From: UBA11606 sp965243715
GTDB lineage: Bacteria; Actinomycetota; Acidimicrobiia; Acidimicrobiales; Aldehydirespiratoraceae
Length of the DNA stretch: 64,000 nt
Reading direction: 5' to 3'
Assembly (NCBI GenBank): GCA_965243715.1
Contig: CBDEVU010000018.1
Coordinates: 151,858-215,857, forward strand
Shown here: positions 33,238-42,801 of the stretch, piece after piece
Numbering within the stretch: position 1 is the first letter of the stretch
Layout of the letters: every line of letters begins with the position of its first letter
Notes under the pieces: generated by a model
Databases searched by the model: none
Seen by the model: the letters and a program-made list of their open reading frames with translations, nothing else
What the model was told of the DNA's origin: nothing
Program-made: the position numbers and the translations under genes

Positions 33238-35663
33238 TAGGTGCATGCCTCGCAGTTCTCAGGGTTTTCGAGCGAGCAGGAGCGGGCGTCGGCGCCCCCC
33301 GGGCTCGGAGCAGTTGTGGTTGTGGTTTTGTTGATACGGGTCGCGGGTCGGCTACGCAGGTAGTAGGTGGTTTTTAGCCCGACCTTCCACGCGTACATAT
33401 ACATAGAGGACAGTTTGCCGATAGTGGGCGACTCCATGAAGAGGTTGAGCGACTGGCTCTGGTCGATGAAGGCTCCCCGGTTGGCGGCCATCTCGATGAG
33501 GCTCTTCATCGGGATCTCCCACGCCGTGCGATAGGTTGCTTTGAGAGCTTCGGGAATGCGGTCGACCGTTTGGATCGAGCCTTCGGCCTTCTTCACGTCA
33601 GCGATCATCTGGGCGTCCCACAGGCCCCGCCGTTGGAGTTCTTTCACCAGATAGCGGTTGATTTGCATGAACTCGCCCGAGAGTGTCTCGCGCTTGAACA
33701 GGTTGGAGACCTGCGGTTCGATGCATTCGTAACACCCCGCGATCGAAGCAATCGTGGCGGTCGGGGCGATGGCGATCATGAGCGAGTTACGCAGACCGTG
33801 TCGGGCAATGCGCTCTCGCAACTCCGACCAGCGTTCGCCGTTAGTGGGTTTTGCTCCCCACAGGTCGAACTGCAGGTGGCCCGCCGCGGCCCGAGTTTGG
33901 GGGAAAGCCTCGTGGGGGCCGTTGGCTTCGGCCAACTCGGTGGAAGTCCAAAGCGCGTTGAAGTAGATCTCCTCGGAGATCCGCTGGCTGACGCCGCGGG
34001 CGGTCGGCGAATCGAAGGGCACGCCCAACTTGAAAAAGACGTCCTGTAACCCCATCAGGCCAAGGCCTATCGGACGCCAGCGGCGATTAGAAACGGCGGA
34101 CTCATCGGTGGGGTAGTAGTTGATGTCGATGACGCGGTCGAGGAACGGCACGACCTGGCGGACGACTTCGCCGAGGCGCGGGTAGTCGATGCCGGTGACG
34201 CCTTCGGTCTCGACCACGAATTCGCCTAGGTTGATCGAACCAAGGTTGCACACCGCGGTCTCGTCTTGGCTCGTGACTTCGAGGATCTCGGTGCAAAGGT
34301 TGGATAGGTGAACAACGCGATCGCGGGCGTTGGCTGCGTTGGCCCCAGCGGTACCGGGTCCGGTCTGGTTGCATTTTTCGTTGGCTGGATCCTTGAAGGT
34401 CATCCAGCCGTTGCCGGTCTCGGCCAACGTCTTCATCATGCGGTGGTAGAGCTGGCGGGCCGGGACCTGCTTCTCGTACTGCTCGGCTGCTTCGGCCTTT
34501 TCGTAGATGGCGCGGAACTCATCGCCGAACGTGTCGATGAGTTCGGGCACCTTCTTGGGATCAAACAGCGACCACTGCCAGTCCTTCTCGACCCGTTCCA
34601 TGAAAATGTTGGGGATCCAGTTGGCGATGTTGATGTTGTGGGTGCGGCGAGCGTGGTCGCCGGTGTTGTCGCGCAACTCGAGAAACTGTTCGATGTCGGC
34701 GTGCCACGCTTCGAGGTACACACACGCCGCCCCTTTACGGCGACCGCCTTGGTTGACCGCCGCAACGGAGGCGTCGAGCGTCTTGAGCCACGGAACGATG
34801 CCGTTGGACAAGCCGTTGGTGCCAACAATGAGGCTGTTCTTAGACCGCACGCGGTGCCAGGCCACGCCGATCCCCCCGGCGAATTTCGACAGCCGAGCAA
34901 TGTCGGTGTAGCGCTGGTAGATGCCGTCGAGGGAGTCCTCGGGGGAGTCGAGCAGGTAGCAGCTAGACATCTGCGGGTGCGTGGTGCCGGAGTTGAAGAG
35001 GGTAGGGCTCGAGGGGAGGTAGGCCAACGACGACATGAGGTCGTAAAAGCCGATGGCTTCCTCGGGGCTGGTGGCTAGTCCGCAGGCGACACGAAGGAAG
35101 AAGTACTGCGGGGTTTCGATGACGTCGCGGGTTTGGGGATGACACAGCAGGTAACGGTCGTAGACGGTGCGTAGACCAAAGAACTCGAAATTCTTATCTC
35201 GTTGGCTGTTGATGGCGGCGTTCAACTCGGGACTGTGGGTGGTGACGAACTCGGCCACATCGTCGGCGATGAGGTTCAGTTGATGGCCGCGGGTGACCGA
35301 TTCGGAGAACCACGGAATGTTCTGGTTGCGGACCTCTTTGTCGATATAGGTGGCCAGCATGCGGGCTCCCAACTTGGAGTAGTTGGGTTCTTCGACGATG
35401 AGGCCCACAGCGGTACGAATCGATAGTTCGTCGAGTTCTTGGGTGGTGGCCCCATCGGCCAGCGCAGCGATGGTCCGAGTGGAGACGACCATGGGGTCGA
35501 CCCCAAGCAGTCCCTCACTCGAGCGAGCCACCGCGTTGACGATCTTGTTGACGTCAACGGGAACAAGGGCACCGTTGCGTTTTTTGACCCGCATCGTGGG
35601 TGCCAACTCGGGTGTGGTCACGCGGTCGTCGACGGCGGAAAGTCGTTCTTCGGCAATCGCCAT
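33237..35663 (-). CDS. nrdA: Ribonucleotide reductase alpha subunit, class Ia
   Basis: 808 residues. N-terminal ATP-cone (MRVKKRNGALVPVDVNKIVN), an allosteric activity site. Catalytic core: SSCYLLDSPEDSL, LSKFAGGIGVAWHRVRS, NLCTEILEV (radical cysteine), AVCNLGSINLGEF (redox cysteine), and C-terminal CEACT with the thioredoxin-reactive pair. Reduces ribonucleoside diphosphates aerobically. It is first in the nrdAB operon; I see no clear NrdR box in the 90 bp upstream. Confidence 0.97.
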   Translation of the reverse strand: MAIAEERLSAVDDRVTTPELAPTMRVKKRNGALVPVDVNKIVNAVARSSEGLLGVDPMVVSTRTIAALADGATTQELDELSIRTAVGLIVEEPNYSKLGARMLATYIDKEVRNQNIPWFSESVTRGHQLNLIADDVAEFVTTHSPELNAAINSQRDKNFEFFGLRTVYDRYLLCHPQTRDVIETPQYFFLRVACGLATSPEEAIGFYDLMSSLAYLPSSPTLFNSGTTHPQMSSCYLLDSPEDSLDGIYQRYTDIARLSKFAGGIGVAWHRVRSKNSLIVGTNGLSNGIVPWLKTLDASVAAVNQGGRRKGAACVYLEAWHADIEQFLELRDNTGDHARRTHNINIANWIPNIFMERVEKDWQWSLFDPKKVPELIDTFGDEFRAIYEKAEAAEQYEKQVPARQLYHRMMKTLAETGNGWMTFKDPANEKCNQTGPGTAGANAANARDRVVHLSNLCTEILEVTSQDETAVCNLGSINLGEFVVETEGVTGIDYPRLGEVVRQVVPFLDRVIDINYYPTDESAVSNRRWRPIGLGLMGLQDVFFKLGVPFDSPTARGVSQRISEEIYFNALWTSTELAEANGPHEAFPQTRAAAGHLQFDLWGAKPTNGERWSELRERIARHGLRNSLMIAIAPTATIASIAGCYECIEPQVSNLFKRETLSGEFMQINRYLVKELQRRGLWDAQMIADVKKAEGSIQTVDRIPEALKATYRTAWEIPMKSLIEMAANRGAFIDQSQSLNLFMESPTIGKLSSMYMYAWKVGLKTTYYLRSRPATRINKTTTTTAPSPGGADARSCSLENPENCEACT

Positions 35664-35753
35664 AGTCCTCCTCCTCTGGCTAATCCGGGGTATCTAATTA
35701 CAGACACGTAACTATGCCTGCGTCAAGCAGAATTTCCACCGGCCTAGCCCTGT

Positions 35754-37148
35754 TTAGAGGAAACGACGGATGAGTTTTTCCTTCTTTGCCGTGTACGGCG
35801 GGTACAAAAGTTTGGGGTCGATTCTGGTGGGCTTTTTCAACACGGCTCGCAGGTTAGAGAACTCTTCGAACCCGGACCGTCCGTGGTAGCGACCGGTGCC
35901 GGACTCGCCCACCCCACCGAATGGCAACTCCGCGGGCCCGCAGTGCAACAGGACATGGTTTACTACGGTGCCTCCCGCTGACGTTTGGGCGATGACATGA
36001 TCGGTAACTGTGTCATCTTCGCTGAACACGTACAGGGCGAGGGGTTTTTCGCCCGCGTTGATCATATCGATCGCGACGGCGACGGATTCAGTCGTCACAA
36101 TTGGCAGCACCGGACCGAAGATCTCCTCGTTCATGATCGCCGCGCTGGGATCGGGGTCGACGATGAGGGTCGGATCCACGTGGCGGTTAGCGGGATCGAA
36201 GTTACCCCCTCGGGCCACCGTACCGCCGTGGTTGGTGAGGAGACGGCCGAGTCGTTCGGTATGTCGTTCGTTGACCACTGAACAAAAGTCGGCGTTGTCG
36301 CGGGCGGGGGTGCCGTTTTCGAACTCGTCGAAGGCCCGGTTGAGGTGATCAACGAACTGATCGCGGCAAGCGGGGCTGATGAGCACATAGTCGGGGGCAA
36401 TGCAGGTCTGGCCGGCGTTGAGCCACTTGCCCCAGGCAATTCGTCGAGCGGATACAGCGAGGTTGGCCGAGTCGTCGATAATGACGGGACTCTTGCCGCC
36501 CAACTCGAGGGTTACGGGAGTGAGGTGTTTGGCCGCCGCCTCGTACACGATGCGTCCCACAGCGGTGGAGCCGGTGAAAAATATGTGGTCATAGCGCTGG
36601 GCTAGCAACTCCGACGCTACGCGCGCGTCGCCTTCGACAACGGCAATGGCCTCACTATCGAGGTAGCGGGGAATCAACTCGGCTAGCGCGGCCGAGGTGG
36701 CCGGTGCAATTTCGGACGGTTTTAGGACTACTGCGTTGCCCGCAGCGAGGGCCGCTGCTAAGGGTTCAACTATCAACTGGACGGGATAGTTCCACGGTCC
36801 GATGATGAGGCTGACCCCGTAGGGTTCGGCAACGACGTAGCCCCTACCCGGACGCGAGGTCATCGTAAGCGAAGCCTTCCGAGGCTTCATCCACTTGTCG
36901 ACATGTTTGCTAATGTGGGCAACCTCGGCGCGAACGACTCCGATATCGGCGGCAAACGCTTCGAGCGGCGGCTTGCCAACGTCGCGGGCCACAGCGGCTT
37001 CGAACCGTTCGCGCTCGAGGTCGAGCATGCGCAGCAGGCCATCAAGTTGGGTTTGGCGCCAGCTGAGCGGCCGAGTGCGTCCGGTAGCAAAAATGGCGGC
37101 GACGGCGGCGACGGCGGCGACGATCTCGGAGGGTTCTTTGGTGGTCAT
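35754..37148 (-). CDS. Aldehyde dehydrogenase (class 3-like)
   Basis: 464 residues from ATG 37148; earlier codons of the open frame lie in the divergent promoter region. IIGPWNYPVQLIVEPLAAAL, FFTGSTAVGRIVYEA (NAD site), catalytic Glu in TLELGGKSPVI and catalytic Cys in NAGQTCIAPDYVL. The end PPYTAKKEKLIRRFL is typical of class 3/fatty or coniferyl aldehyde dehydrogenases. An AAVAAVAA stretch near the N-terminus comes from a 9-bp DNA repeat (~37,093-37,120). Substrate unknown. Confidence 0.92.
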   Translation of the reverse strand: MTTKEPSEIVAAVAAVAAIFATGRTRPLSWRQTQLDGLLRMLDLERERFEAAVARDVGKPPLEAFAADIGVVRAEVAHISKHVDKWMKPRKASLTMTSRPGRGYVVAEPYGVSLIIGPWNYPVQLIVEPLAAALAAGNAVVLKPSEIAPATSAALAELIPRYLDSEAIAVVEGDARVASELLAQRYDHIFFTGSTAVGRIVYEAAAKHLTPVTLELGGKSPVIIDDSANLAVSARRIAWGKWLNAGQTCIAPDYVLISPACRDQFVDHLNRAFDEFENGTPARDNADFCSVVNERHTERLGRLLTNHGGTVARGGNFDPANRHVDPTLIVDPDPSAAIMNEEIFGPVLPIVTTESVAVAIDMINAGEKPLALYVFSEDDTVTDHVIAQTSAGGTVVNHVLLHCGPAELPFGGVGESGTGRYHGRSGFEEFSNLRAVLKKPTRIDPKLLYPPYTAKKEKLIRRFL

Positions 37149-37207
37149 GTAACTATGGCTCCACTCGGGGTCGAACGGGTGACAGTTGTCGAGGTTAGTC
37201 TCAGGCG

Positions 37208-38182
37208 ATGAGGATTCTCGATATCGATTTGCTGGCATTCGAAAACGGCGATTCTGTCGCCCGCCGTTCGGTTGTGGCGGGGGTGCGCGAGAGTCTCACC
37301 ACAGGGTTTGTCTACGTGGAGCACGATCTATCGGTCACTATGATCGACGAGGCTTACGGTCAACTCGAGGCTTTTTTCACGCTGCCCCAAGACCGTAAAG
37401 ACCGCTATATTGTGCCGGGCTCCAACGGCCAATCCGGGTACACAGGGCTACTCGTCGAGACCGCCGCCGTAGCCGACGTGCCCGACTGGAAAGAGATGCT
37501 TAATTGGGGTCAACCGCTTGGGCTAGGGCATCCACTGCGCGCCAAATATCCGCATCGCTACGGTCCGCCCACCCTTCCCGAAGCCGATCTACCCGGCGTG
37601 TCTGACCTGCTCGGCGGTTTCCACCGTTCGGTAGACGACCTTCAACGACGGGTCCTGCGGATCATTGCCGAGGGACTCGGTGCCCATGAGTCCTTTTTCG
37701 ATGAGATGCTCACCGACGGGGGCACCCTCACTCGAGCCATTCATTACCCGGCGATGAATCTGGCTCCCGATCAGCAACACATCTGGGCGGGCGAACACGC
37801 CGACATCAACCTTATCACCGCCCTCCCGCGAGCAACCGCGGCGGGCTTGCAGGTGAAGATCGACGATGAGTGGGTCGACGCCGCGCCGCCCGCCGGTCGC
37901 GCCATCATCAACACCGGAATGATGCTCGAACGTTTGAGCAACGGGCTCATCCCCGCAGGTATTCATCGTGTCGTGAGCGCCCCGGGACAGTCGGGCGACC
38001 GTTACTCAGTGGTGCAGTTCGCTCATCCCACGCCGTGGACTTTGCTCACACCGATGGCGCCGGCTGTTACCAAAGACAACCCGCTGCGGTTCTCGTCGAT
38101 CGCGGCGAGCGACGCCCTCGAGAAGGTGTTGTGGGATATCAACCTCACCGAGGCGGGGCGACGCCTCGACACCGACGACTAA
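37208..38182 (+). CDS. 2-oxoglutarate/Fe(II) oxygenase, isopenicillin-N-synthase-like
   Basis: 324 residues. N-terminal DIOX_N segment (LTTGFVYVEHDLSVTMIDEA, FFTLPQDRKDRY). The iron facial triad is H-x-D in WAGEHADINLITALPR and the distal His in PAGIHRVVSAPG; R-x-S in DRYSVVQF would bind 2-oxoglutarate. It oxidises an unknown small molecule. Divergent from the aldehyde dehydrogenase (59 bp apart). Its stop overlaps the ileS end by 4 bp on the opposite strand. Confidence 0.9.
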   Translation: MRILDIDLLAFENGDSVARRSVVAGVRESLTTGFVYVEHDLSVTMIDEAYGQLEAFFTLPQDRKDRYIVPGSNGQSGYTGLLVETAAVADVPDWKEMLNWGQPLGLGHPLRAKYPHRYGPPTLPEADLPGVSDLLGGFHRSVDDLQRRVLRIIAEGLGAHESFFDEMLTDGGTLTRAIHYPAMNLAPDQQHIWAGEHADINLITALPRATAAGLQVKIDDEWVDAAPPAGRAIINTGMMLERLSNGLIPAGIHRVVSAPGQSGDRYSVVQFAHPTPWTLLTPMAPAVTKDNPLRFSSIAASDALEKVLWDINLTEAGRRLDTDD

Positions 38183-41100
38183 CCAACCGTGATCGAGAAC
38201 CGCAATTCGCCCCCGTCGATCACTGCTTCGTGGGTGGGCAGCGCCGTGGCGTCGATCTCGATCGAGGTGGCCAGGACCTGCTCGCTGATGTAGGCGCGGT
38301 GGGTCCCAATGGCGGCGGCTACGGGTTCTGACGCCGCGGCGATCGACACCGTAATGCGGTCGGTGACTACAAGGTCCTCCGTTTTGCGGGCGTTTTGGAC
38401 CTCGCGCACGATGTCGCGGGCCAGACCTTCGGCAAGGAGTGCGGCGCTGATGGTGGTATCGAGGGTGACTACAGCGTCGTTTGACCGAAGGGCGGCGGCC
38501 ACGACCCCGTCGGGGGAGTCGAGGGCTAGTTCGTATTCGTCAGGTTGCAGTGTTTGGCCCCCGACTTCCACGCGGCCATCTTTGTGGAGGGTCCATTCGC
38601 CCTTACGGGCGGCGCCGAACACGGCCTGCACGGCTGGTCCGAGCCGCGGTCCGAGCGCTTGGCCGTTGGGGCGGAGAGTGAAGGTGGCTAGATCGCCGAT
38701 TTCCTCGGTGACGTGGACCGCTTTGACGTTGAGTTCGTCGCGGAGAAGTTCGCTAAAAGGTTCTAGCGTTGATGCATCTTGTCCGGCAACGGTGATCGAG
38801 GCTAGCGGCAGGCGGACCCGTAGTCCCTGATCCTCACGGAGGCGCAGGCCGGTGGATGCCACATCGCGCAGGCGATCCATCGCCGCGACAAGGCTCTCGT
38901 GGGCCGGGTAGGTGTCGGCGGCGGGCCAGTCGGAAAGATGGACAGAGTCGACTTGGTCGGCATCGCTACCGGTGAGGCCAATCCAGATCTCCTCGGTAAT
39001 CATGGGTAGGAACGGCGCCGCGACCTGCACCAACGTGACCAGCACGGTGTAGAGCGTGTCGAGTCCGTCCTTGTCGGCGCCTGCTTGGTCGCCGGTGCCC
39101 CAGAACCGATCGCGGGAACGGCGGATGTACCAGTTGTTGAGCGCGTCGATGAACGATTGGATCTCGCTGGCCGCCCCGGGCAGGTCGTAGTCGTCCATAG
39201 CCGACTCGACCGAAGTAACGAGGGCGCCGGTTTTTGCCAGGATGTAGCGGTCGAGGAGTTCGGGCGAGTCGGTACGGAAGCGAGCGCGGTGACCTTCGAC
39301 GTTCGCGTAGAGGGTAAAGAACGAGTAGGCGTTCCATATCGGGAGGATGACCCGGCGGACGACATCGTCGATTGCTCGATCGGAGATGCGGGTATCGCCG
39401 CCGCGTACGATGTTGGTGGACATGAAGTACCACCGCAGTGCGTCGGCGCCTTGTCGGTTGAAGATCTCGTCGGGTTCGGTGTAGTTACGCAGCTTCTTGG
39501 AGAGTTTGGCGCCGTCGTCGGCGAGCAAAATGCCGTGGCAAATCACGTTCTGGAAAGCCGGACGATCAAACAAGGCGGTTGCGAGAACATGCAGGGTGTA
39601 AAACCAGCCGCGTGATTGGTTGATGTACTCGACGATGAAGTCGGCGGGGAAGTGCTCGTCGAACCAGTCCTTGTTCTCGAACGGGTAGTGGACCTGGGCG
39701 AATGGCATCGAGCCTGATTCGAACCAGCAGTCGAGCACTTCGGGCACCCGCCGCATCCGCGACTGACCGGTTGGGTCGTCGGGGTTGGGGCGCACGAGTT
39801 CGTCGATGAACGGCCGGTGCAGGCTAGTGGGTCGGCTGCCGAAGTCGGCTTCGAGTTCGTCGAGGCTGCCGTACACGTCGGTGCGCGGGTACTGAGGGTC
39901 GTCGCTGATCCACACCGGGATCGGGGAGCCCCAGAAGCGATTGCGGCTAATCGACCAATCGCGGGCCCCAACGAGCCACTGCCCGAAGCGGCCGTTTTGG
40001 ATGTGACTGGGGACCCAGTTGATTTCCTGGTTGGTGGCGAGCAACCGGTCGCGGATCGCGGTGACCTGCACGTACCAGGACGGCATTGCCTTGTAGATAA
40101 TCGGGGTGTCGGTGCGCCAGCAGTGGGGATAGTTGTGGGTGTAGCTGTCGTGGCGGATGAGTTGTCCGGTGGCGCGCAGATGTCTGATAATGCCGCGGTT
40201 GGCATCGAGCACGTTTTGGCCCGCCCAATCGACGACTTCGTCGGTGAAGCAACCAGAGTCGTCGACGGGAACGACCATGCCGATGCCCGCGGCTCCCGCC
40301 ACCCGTTGATCGTCCTCCCCGAACCCGGGCGCCATATGAACAACGCCGGTACCTTCCACCGTGTCGATGAAGTCGCCGGCCAGGATCTGAAAGGCGGGGG
40401 CGGTGCCGTGATGCGGTTGAGTGGGATCGACCGTGGCCATGGCGGCGAAGTACTCAAACATTGGGACGTAAGTGCGACCGACGAGATCGTGGCCTTTGAT
40501 GGTGCCCACTTGTTCGGCGTTTTCTAGTTCCTTGGCGTACTTTTCCAGCACCGCCTCGCCCAACAGGTAGCGGTTGCCGTTGGCATCGAGCATCACGGCG
40601 TAGTCGAGGTCGGGGCCTACCGCAAGGGCCAGGTTCGAGGGCAGGGTCCACGGTGTGGTGGTCCAAGCTAAGATGGCCACCTTCTCGCCGGTCGCACCAG
40701 GGATCCCGGTCATGTCGTTGAGGGTGAAGGCGACGGTGACCGCGGGATCCTGCCGGGGTCGGGTGGCGTCATCGAGGCGGATTTCGTGGTTCGACAGCGG
40801 TGTCTCCGCTCCCCAACTGTAGGGCAGCACCCGGTTGGCCTGGTAGATGAGGCCCTTGTCCCACAGTTGCTTGAACGCCCACATGACCGACTCCATGTAG
40901 TCGAGGTCCATGGTCTTGTAATCGTTTTCGAAATCAACCCAGCGAGCCTGACGGGTGACCGCCTTCTCCCACTCCTTGGTGTACTTGAGCACCGACGTGC
41001 GGCAGTACTCGTTGAAGCGTTCGATCCCGTAGTCGATGATCGACGCCCGACCACTTACCGGCAGTTCTTTTTCCGCTTCCATCTCGGCAGGCAGACCGTG

Positions 41101-41391
41101 GCAGTCCCAGCCGAAACGACGTTCGACCCGTTTGCCTTTCATCGTCTGATACCGGGGAACGACGTCTTTCACGTAGCCGGTGAGGAGATGGCCGTGGTGG
41201 GGGAGGCCGTTGGCGAACGGGGGACCGTCGTAGAAGACGTACTCATTTTCAACCGGGCGCTGTTCGACACTTTTTTCGAACGACCCCGCCGCGTCCCAGC
41301 GACGGAGAATTCGCCGCTCGATAGCCGGTAGATTGGGACTCTCGACCGGGGGATACAGCGGGGTGGGATCCCCGGGGGCGGCGTCAGTCAT
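38179..41391 (-). CDS. ileS: Isoleucyl-tRNA synthetase
   Basis: 1070 residues. HIGH-equivalent in GLPHHGHLLTGYVKDVV, WDCHGLPAEMEAEKEL, the editing (CP1) domain with VAILAWTTTPWTLPSNLAL, and KMSKS-equivalent DGAKLSKKLRNY. Length and the absence of a C-terminal cysteine zinc finger place it with the longer, eukaryote-like actinobacterial IleRS rather than the E. coli type. Only 40 bp separate it from the divergent nucleoside hydrolase gene, leaving no room for a T-box leader. Confidence 0.97.
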   Translation of the reverse strand: MTDAAPGDPTPLYPPVESPNLPAIERRILRRWDAAGSFEKSVEQRPVENEYVFYDGPPFANGLPHHGHLLTGYVKDVVPRYQTMKGKRVERRFGWDCHGLPAEMEAEKELPVSGRASIIDYGIERFNEYCRTSVLKYTKEWEKAVTRQARWVDFENDYKTMDLDYMESVMWAFKQLWDKGLIYQANRVLPYSWGAETPLSNHEIRLDDATRPRQDPAVTVAFTLNDMTGIPGATGEKVAILAWTTTPWTLPSNLALAVGPDLDYAVMLDANGNRYLLGEAVLEKYAKELENAEQVGTIKGHDLVGRTYVPMFEYFAAMATVDPTQPHHGTAPAFQILAGDFIDTVEGTGVVHMAPGFGEDDQRVAGAAGIGMVVPVDDSGCFTDEVVDWAGQNVLDANRGIIRHLRATGQLIRHDSYTHNYPHCWRTDTPIIYKAMPSWYVQVTAIRDRLLATNQEINWVPSHIQNGRFGQWLVGARDWSISRNRFWGSPIPVWISDDPQYPRTDVYGSLDELEADFGSRPTSLHRPFIDELVRPNPDDPTGQSRMRRVPEVLDCWFESGSMPFAQVHYPFENKDWFDEHFPADFIVEYINQSRGWFYTLHVLATALFDRPAFQNVICHGILLADDGAKLSKKLRNYTEPDEIFNRQGADALRWYFMSTNIVRGGDTRISDRAIDDVVRRVILPIWNAYSFFTLYANVEGHRARFRTDSPELLDRYILAKTGALVTSVESAMDDYDLPGAASEIQSFIDALNNWYIRRSRDRFWGTGDQAGADKDGLDTLYTVLVTLVQVAAPFLPMITEEIWIGLTGSDADQVDSVHLSDWPAADTYPAHESLVAAMDRLRDVASTGLRLREDQGLRVRLPLASITVAGQDASTLEPFSELLRDELNVKAVHVTEEIGDLATFTLRPNGQALGPRLGPAVQAVFGAARKGEWTLHKDGRVEVGGQTLQPDEYELALDSPDGVVAAALRSNDAVVTLDTTISAALLAEGLARDIVREVQNARKTEDLVVTDRITVSIAAASEPVAAAIGTHRAYISEQVLATSIEIDATALPTHEAVIDGGELRFSITVG

Positions 41392-41431
41392 AAGTCATCA
41401 GGCTACCGGCCTGCTTTGCTAGGGTTCGCTT

Positions 41432-42355
41432 ATGCGCCGTTTCCTCATTGACACCGACACCGCGAGCGACGATGCCGTCGCCATAGTGATGGCCCTGCAA
41501 CAACCCGATGTGGAGGTTGTTGCACTGACTGTCGTGGCGGGCAACGTTGGGCTTGACCAGGCTGTGCAAAACGCTCTCTACACCGTCGAAGTCTGCGGTA
41601 AGGCCGTTCCCGTCTACCCCGGACGTTCGCAGCCACTCATGCGCACCCTGGAAACGTCGCAGAATGTCCATGGAGCAGACGGCATGGGCGACTGTGGGCT
41701 GCCCCTCTCTGGCCGAACCCCGGCCGAGGGACGCGGCGTCGATGTCATCGTCGACACGATTCTCGGCTCCCCCGGTGAAATCACGCTGGTTTGCCTCGGC
41801 CCACTTTCTAATATCGCGGCCGCGCTTTTGCGAGCGCCCGAAATTGCGGCGGCCGTTCACCGGGTCGTCATCATGGGCGGTACCGGTGTCCAAGGTCCCG
41901 GCAACGTCAGCGCGCTGGCCGAGTTCAACTTTTGGGCCGACCCTGAAGCAGCCGCGATAGTTACCGCCTCAGGGATGCCCCTCGAGTTCGTGGGCTGGGA
42001 TATATCGATCAGCTCGGCGATCGTCAGCCCCGAACTACACGAGGCGTTGCAGGCGATGGGCACCGACCTCTCCGTTTTCGCGGTGAGCGTTGCCCAAGTG
42101 GTGCGCCGCTACTGCCTCGACAAGGGACTCCTTGGCGATGATCTGCCAGATCCGATTGCCATGGCCCACGCCATCGATCCATCGGTCGCCACGATCAGCC
42201 GCCTGCATGTGAATGTCTTGTCGGGTAATGGCGGACAGCGCGGCGTGATGGAAATTGACCGCCTCGGCTATGTCGGCGGCGAACCCAACGTCGACATCGT
42301 CACCCACTACCCAAGCGACCATTTCTTTGCGATGCTGTTTGACGCCCTAGCCTAA
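41432..42355 (+). CDS. Inosine-uridine-preferring nucleoside hydrolase family
   Basis: 307 residues. Calcium-binding N-terminal motif LIDTDTASDDAVAIVMAL, then LTVVAGNVGLDQAVQNAL, LVCLGPLSNIAAAL, VIMGGTGVQGPGNVSALAEF and a C-terminal acidic site at LPDPIAMAHAID. Cleaves the N-glycosidic bond of nucleosides for salvage. Purine or pyrimidine preference cannot be assigned. Stands alone. Confidence 0.93.
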   Translation: MRRFLIDTDTASDDAVAIVMALQQPDVEVVALTVVAGNVGLDQAVQNALYTVEVCGKAVPVYPGRSQPLMRTLETSQNVHGADGMGDCGLPLSGRTPAEGRGVDVIVDTILGSPGEITLVCLGPLSNIAAALLRAPEIAAAVHRVVIMGGTGVQGPGNVSALAEFNFWADPEAAAIVTASGMPLEFVGWDISISSAIVSPELHEALQAMGTDLSVFAVSVAQVVRRYCLDKGLLGDDLPDPIAMAHAIDPSVATISRLHVNVLSGNGGQRGVMEIDRLGYVGGEPNVDIVTHYPSDHFFAMLFDALA

Positions 42356-42411
42356 GGCAACGGTGCGTTCGGTCAATAATTCCAGTTCCGCCCAAATTTA
42401 GATGTGAGTGA

Positions 42412-42753
42412 TTACTCTGAGAGTTCTTGCTCCGATGGTTCACTGTCGTCGGAGGCACTGTCGTTAGGAGCACTGTCGTCGGGAGTCGGGTTGGGTTCTA
42501 CACCGTCGCGGAGGTTGCGCCACGTTTCTGCCGCTTTGCGGTAGTTTGCCTCGGCCGCGGTTGTCTTCTCGACCGAACCTTGCTTGGTGACGCGCTTCAC
42601 CTCGGCCGCGGCGTCGTTTTTGGCCTTTTCGGCTTTTTTGAGGCGCTTTTCGCGAAGGGTACGTTCGCGATCGGCGTCGAGGTACTCGTTGAAGAGGGTG
42701 AGGGCGGCGGTCGTCTCTTTGTCGAGCGCCGGGGCGGGTTGAGTCTCGGGCAT
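42412..42753 (-). CDS. Small charged coiled-coil protein of unknown function
   Basis: 113 residues from ATG 42753 (upstream ATG 42780 possible). A Lys/Glu/Ala-rich helix (EYLDADRERTLREKRLKKAE, AAAEVKRV) is followed by an acidic Asp/Ser tail ending SEPSEQELSE. The tail is encoded by three 15-bp units at 42,441-42,485. No family recognised; cytoplasmic, possibly nucleic-acid or structural. Confidence 0.6.
   Translation of the reverse strand: MPETQPAPALDKETTAALTLFNEYLDADRERTLREKRLKKAEKAKNDAAAEVKRVTKQGSVEKTTAAEANYRKAAETWRNLRDGVEPNPTPDDSAPNDSASDDSEPSEQELSE
42441..42485 (-). repeat. 15-bp tandem repeat, three units, in the small charged protein
   Basis: Three units of cactgtcgtcggagg type (plus-strand reading) encode the acidic DDSAPNDSASDDSEP-like tail in the minus-strand gene. 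Confidence 0.88.
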
Positions 42754-42801
42754 GGTGACAGTGTGGCCGGTCAGCAGCAAAGTCGCGCGGTGGCGGGCGA
42801 A

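Noticed and set aside
35664..35753. NrdR box upstream of nrdAB
   Set aside because: No pair of ACACWAWATATWGTGT-like elements found in the short upstream space.
41392..41431. T-box leader for ileS
   Set aside because: Only 40 bp separate ileS from the divergent gene; no room for a T-box.
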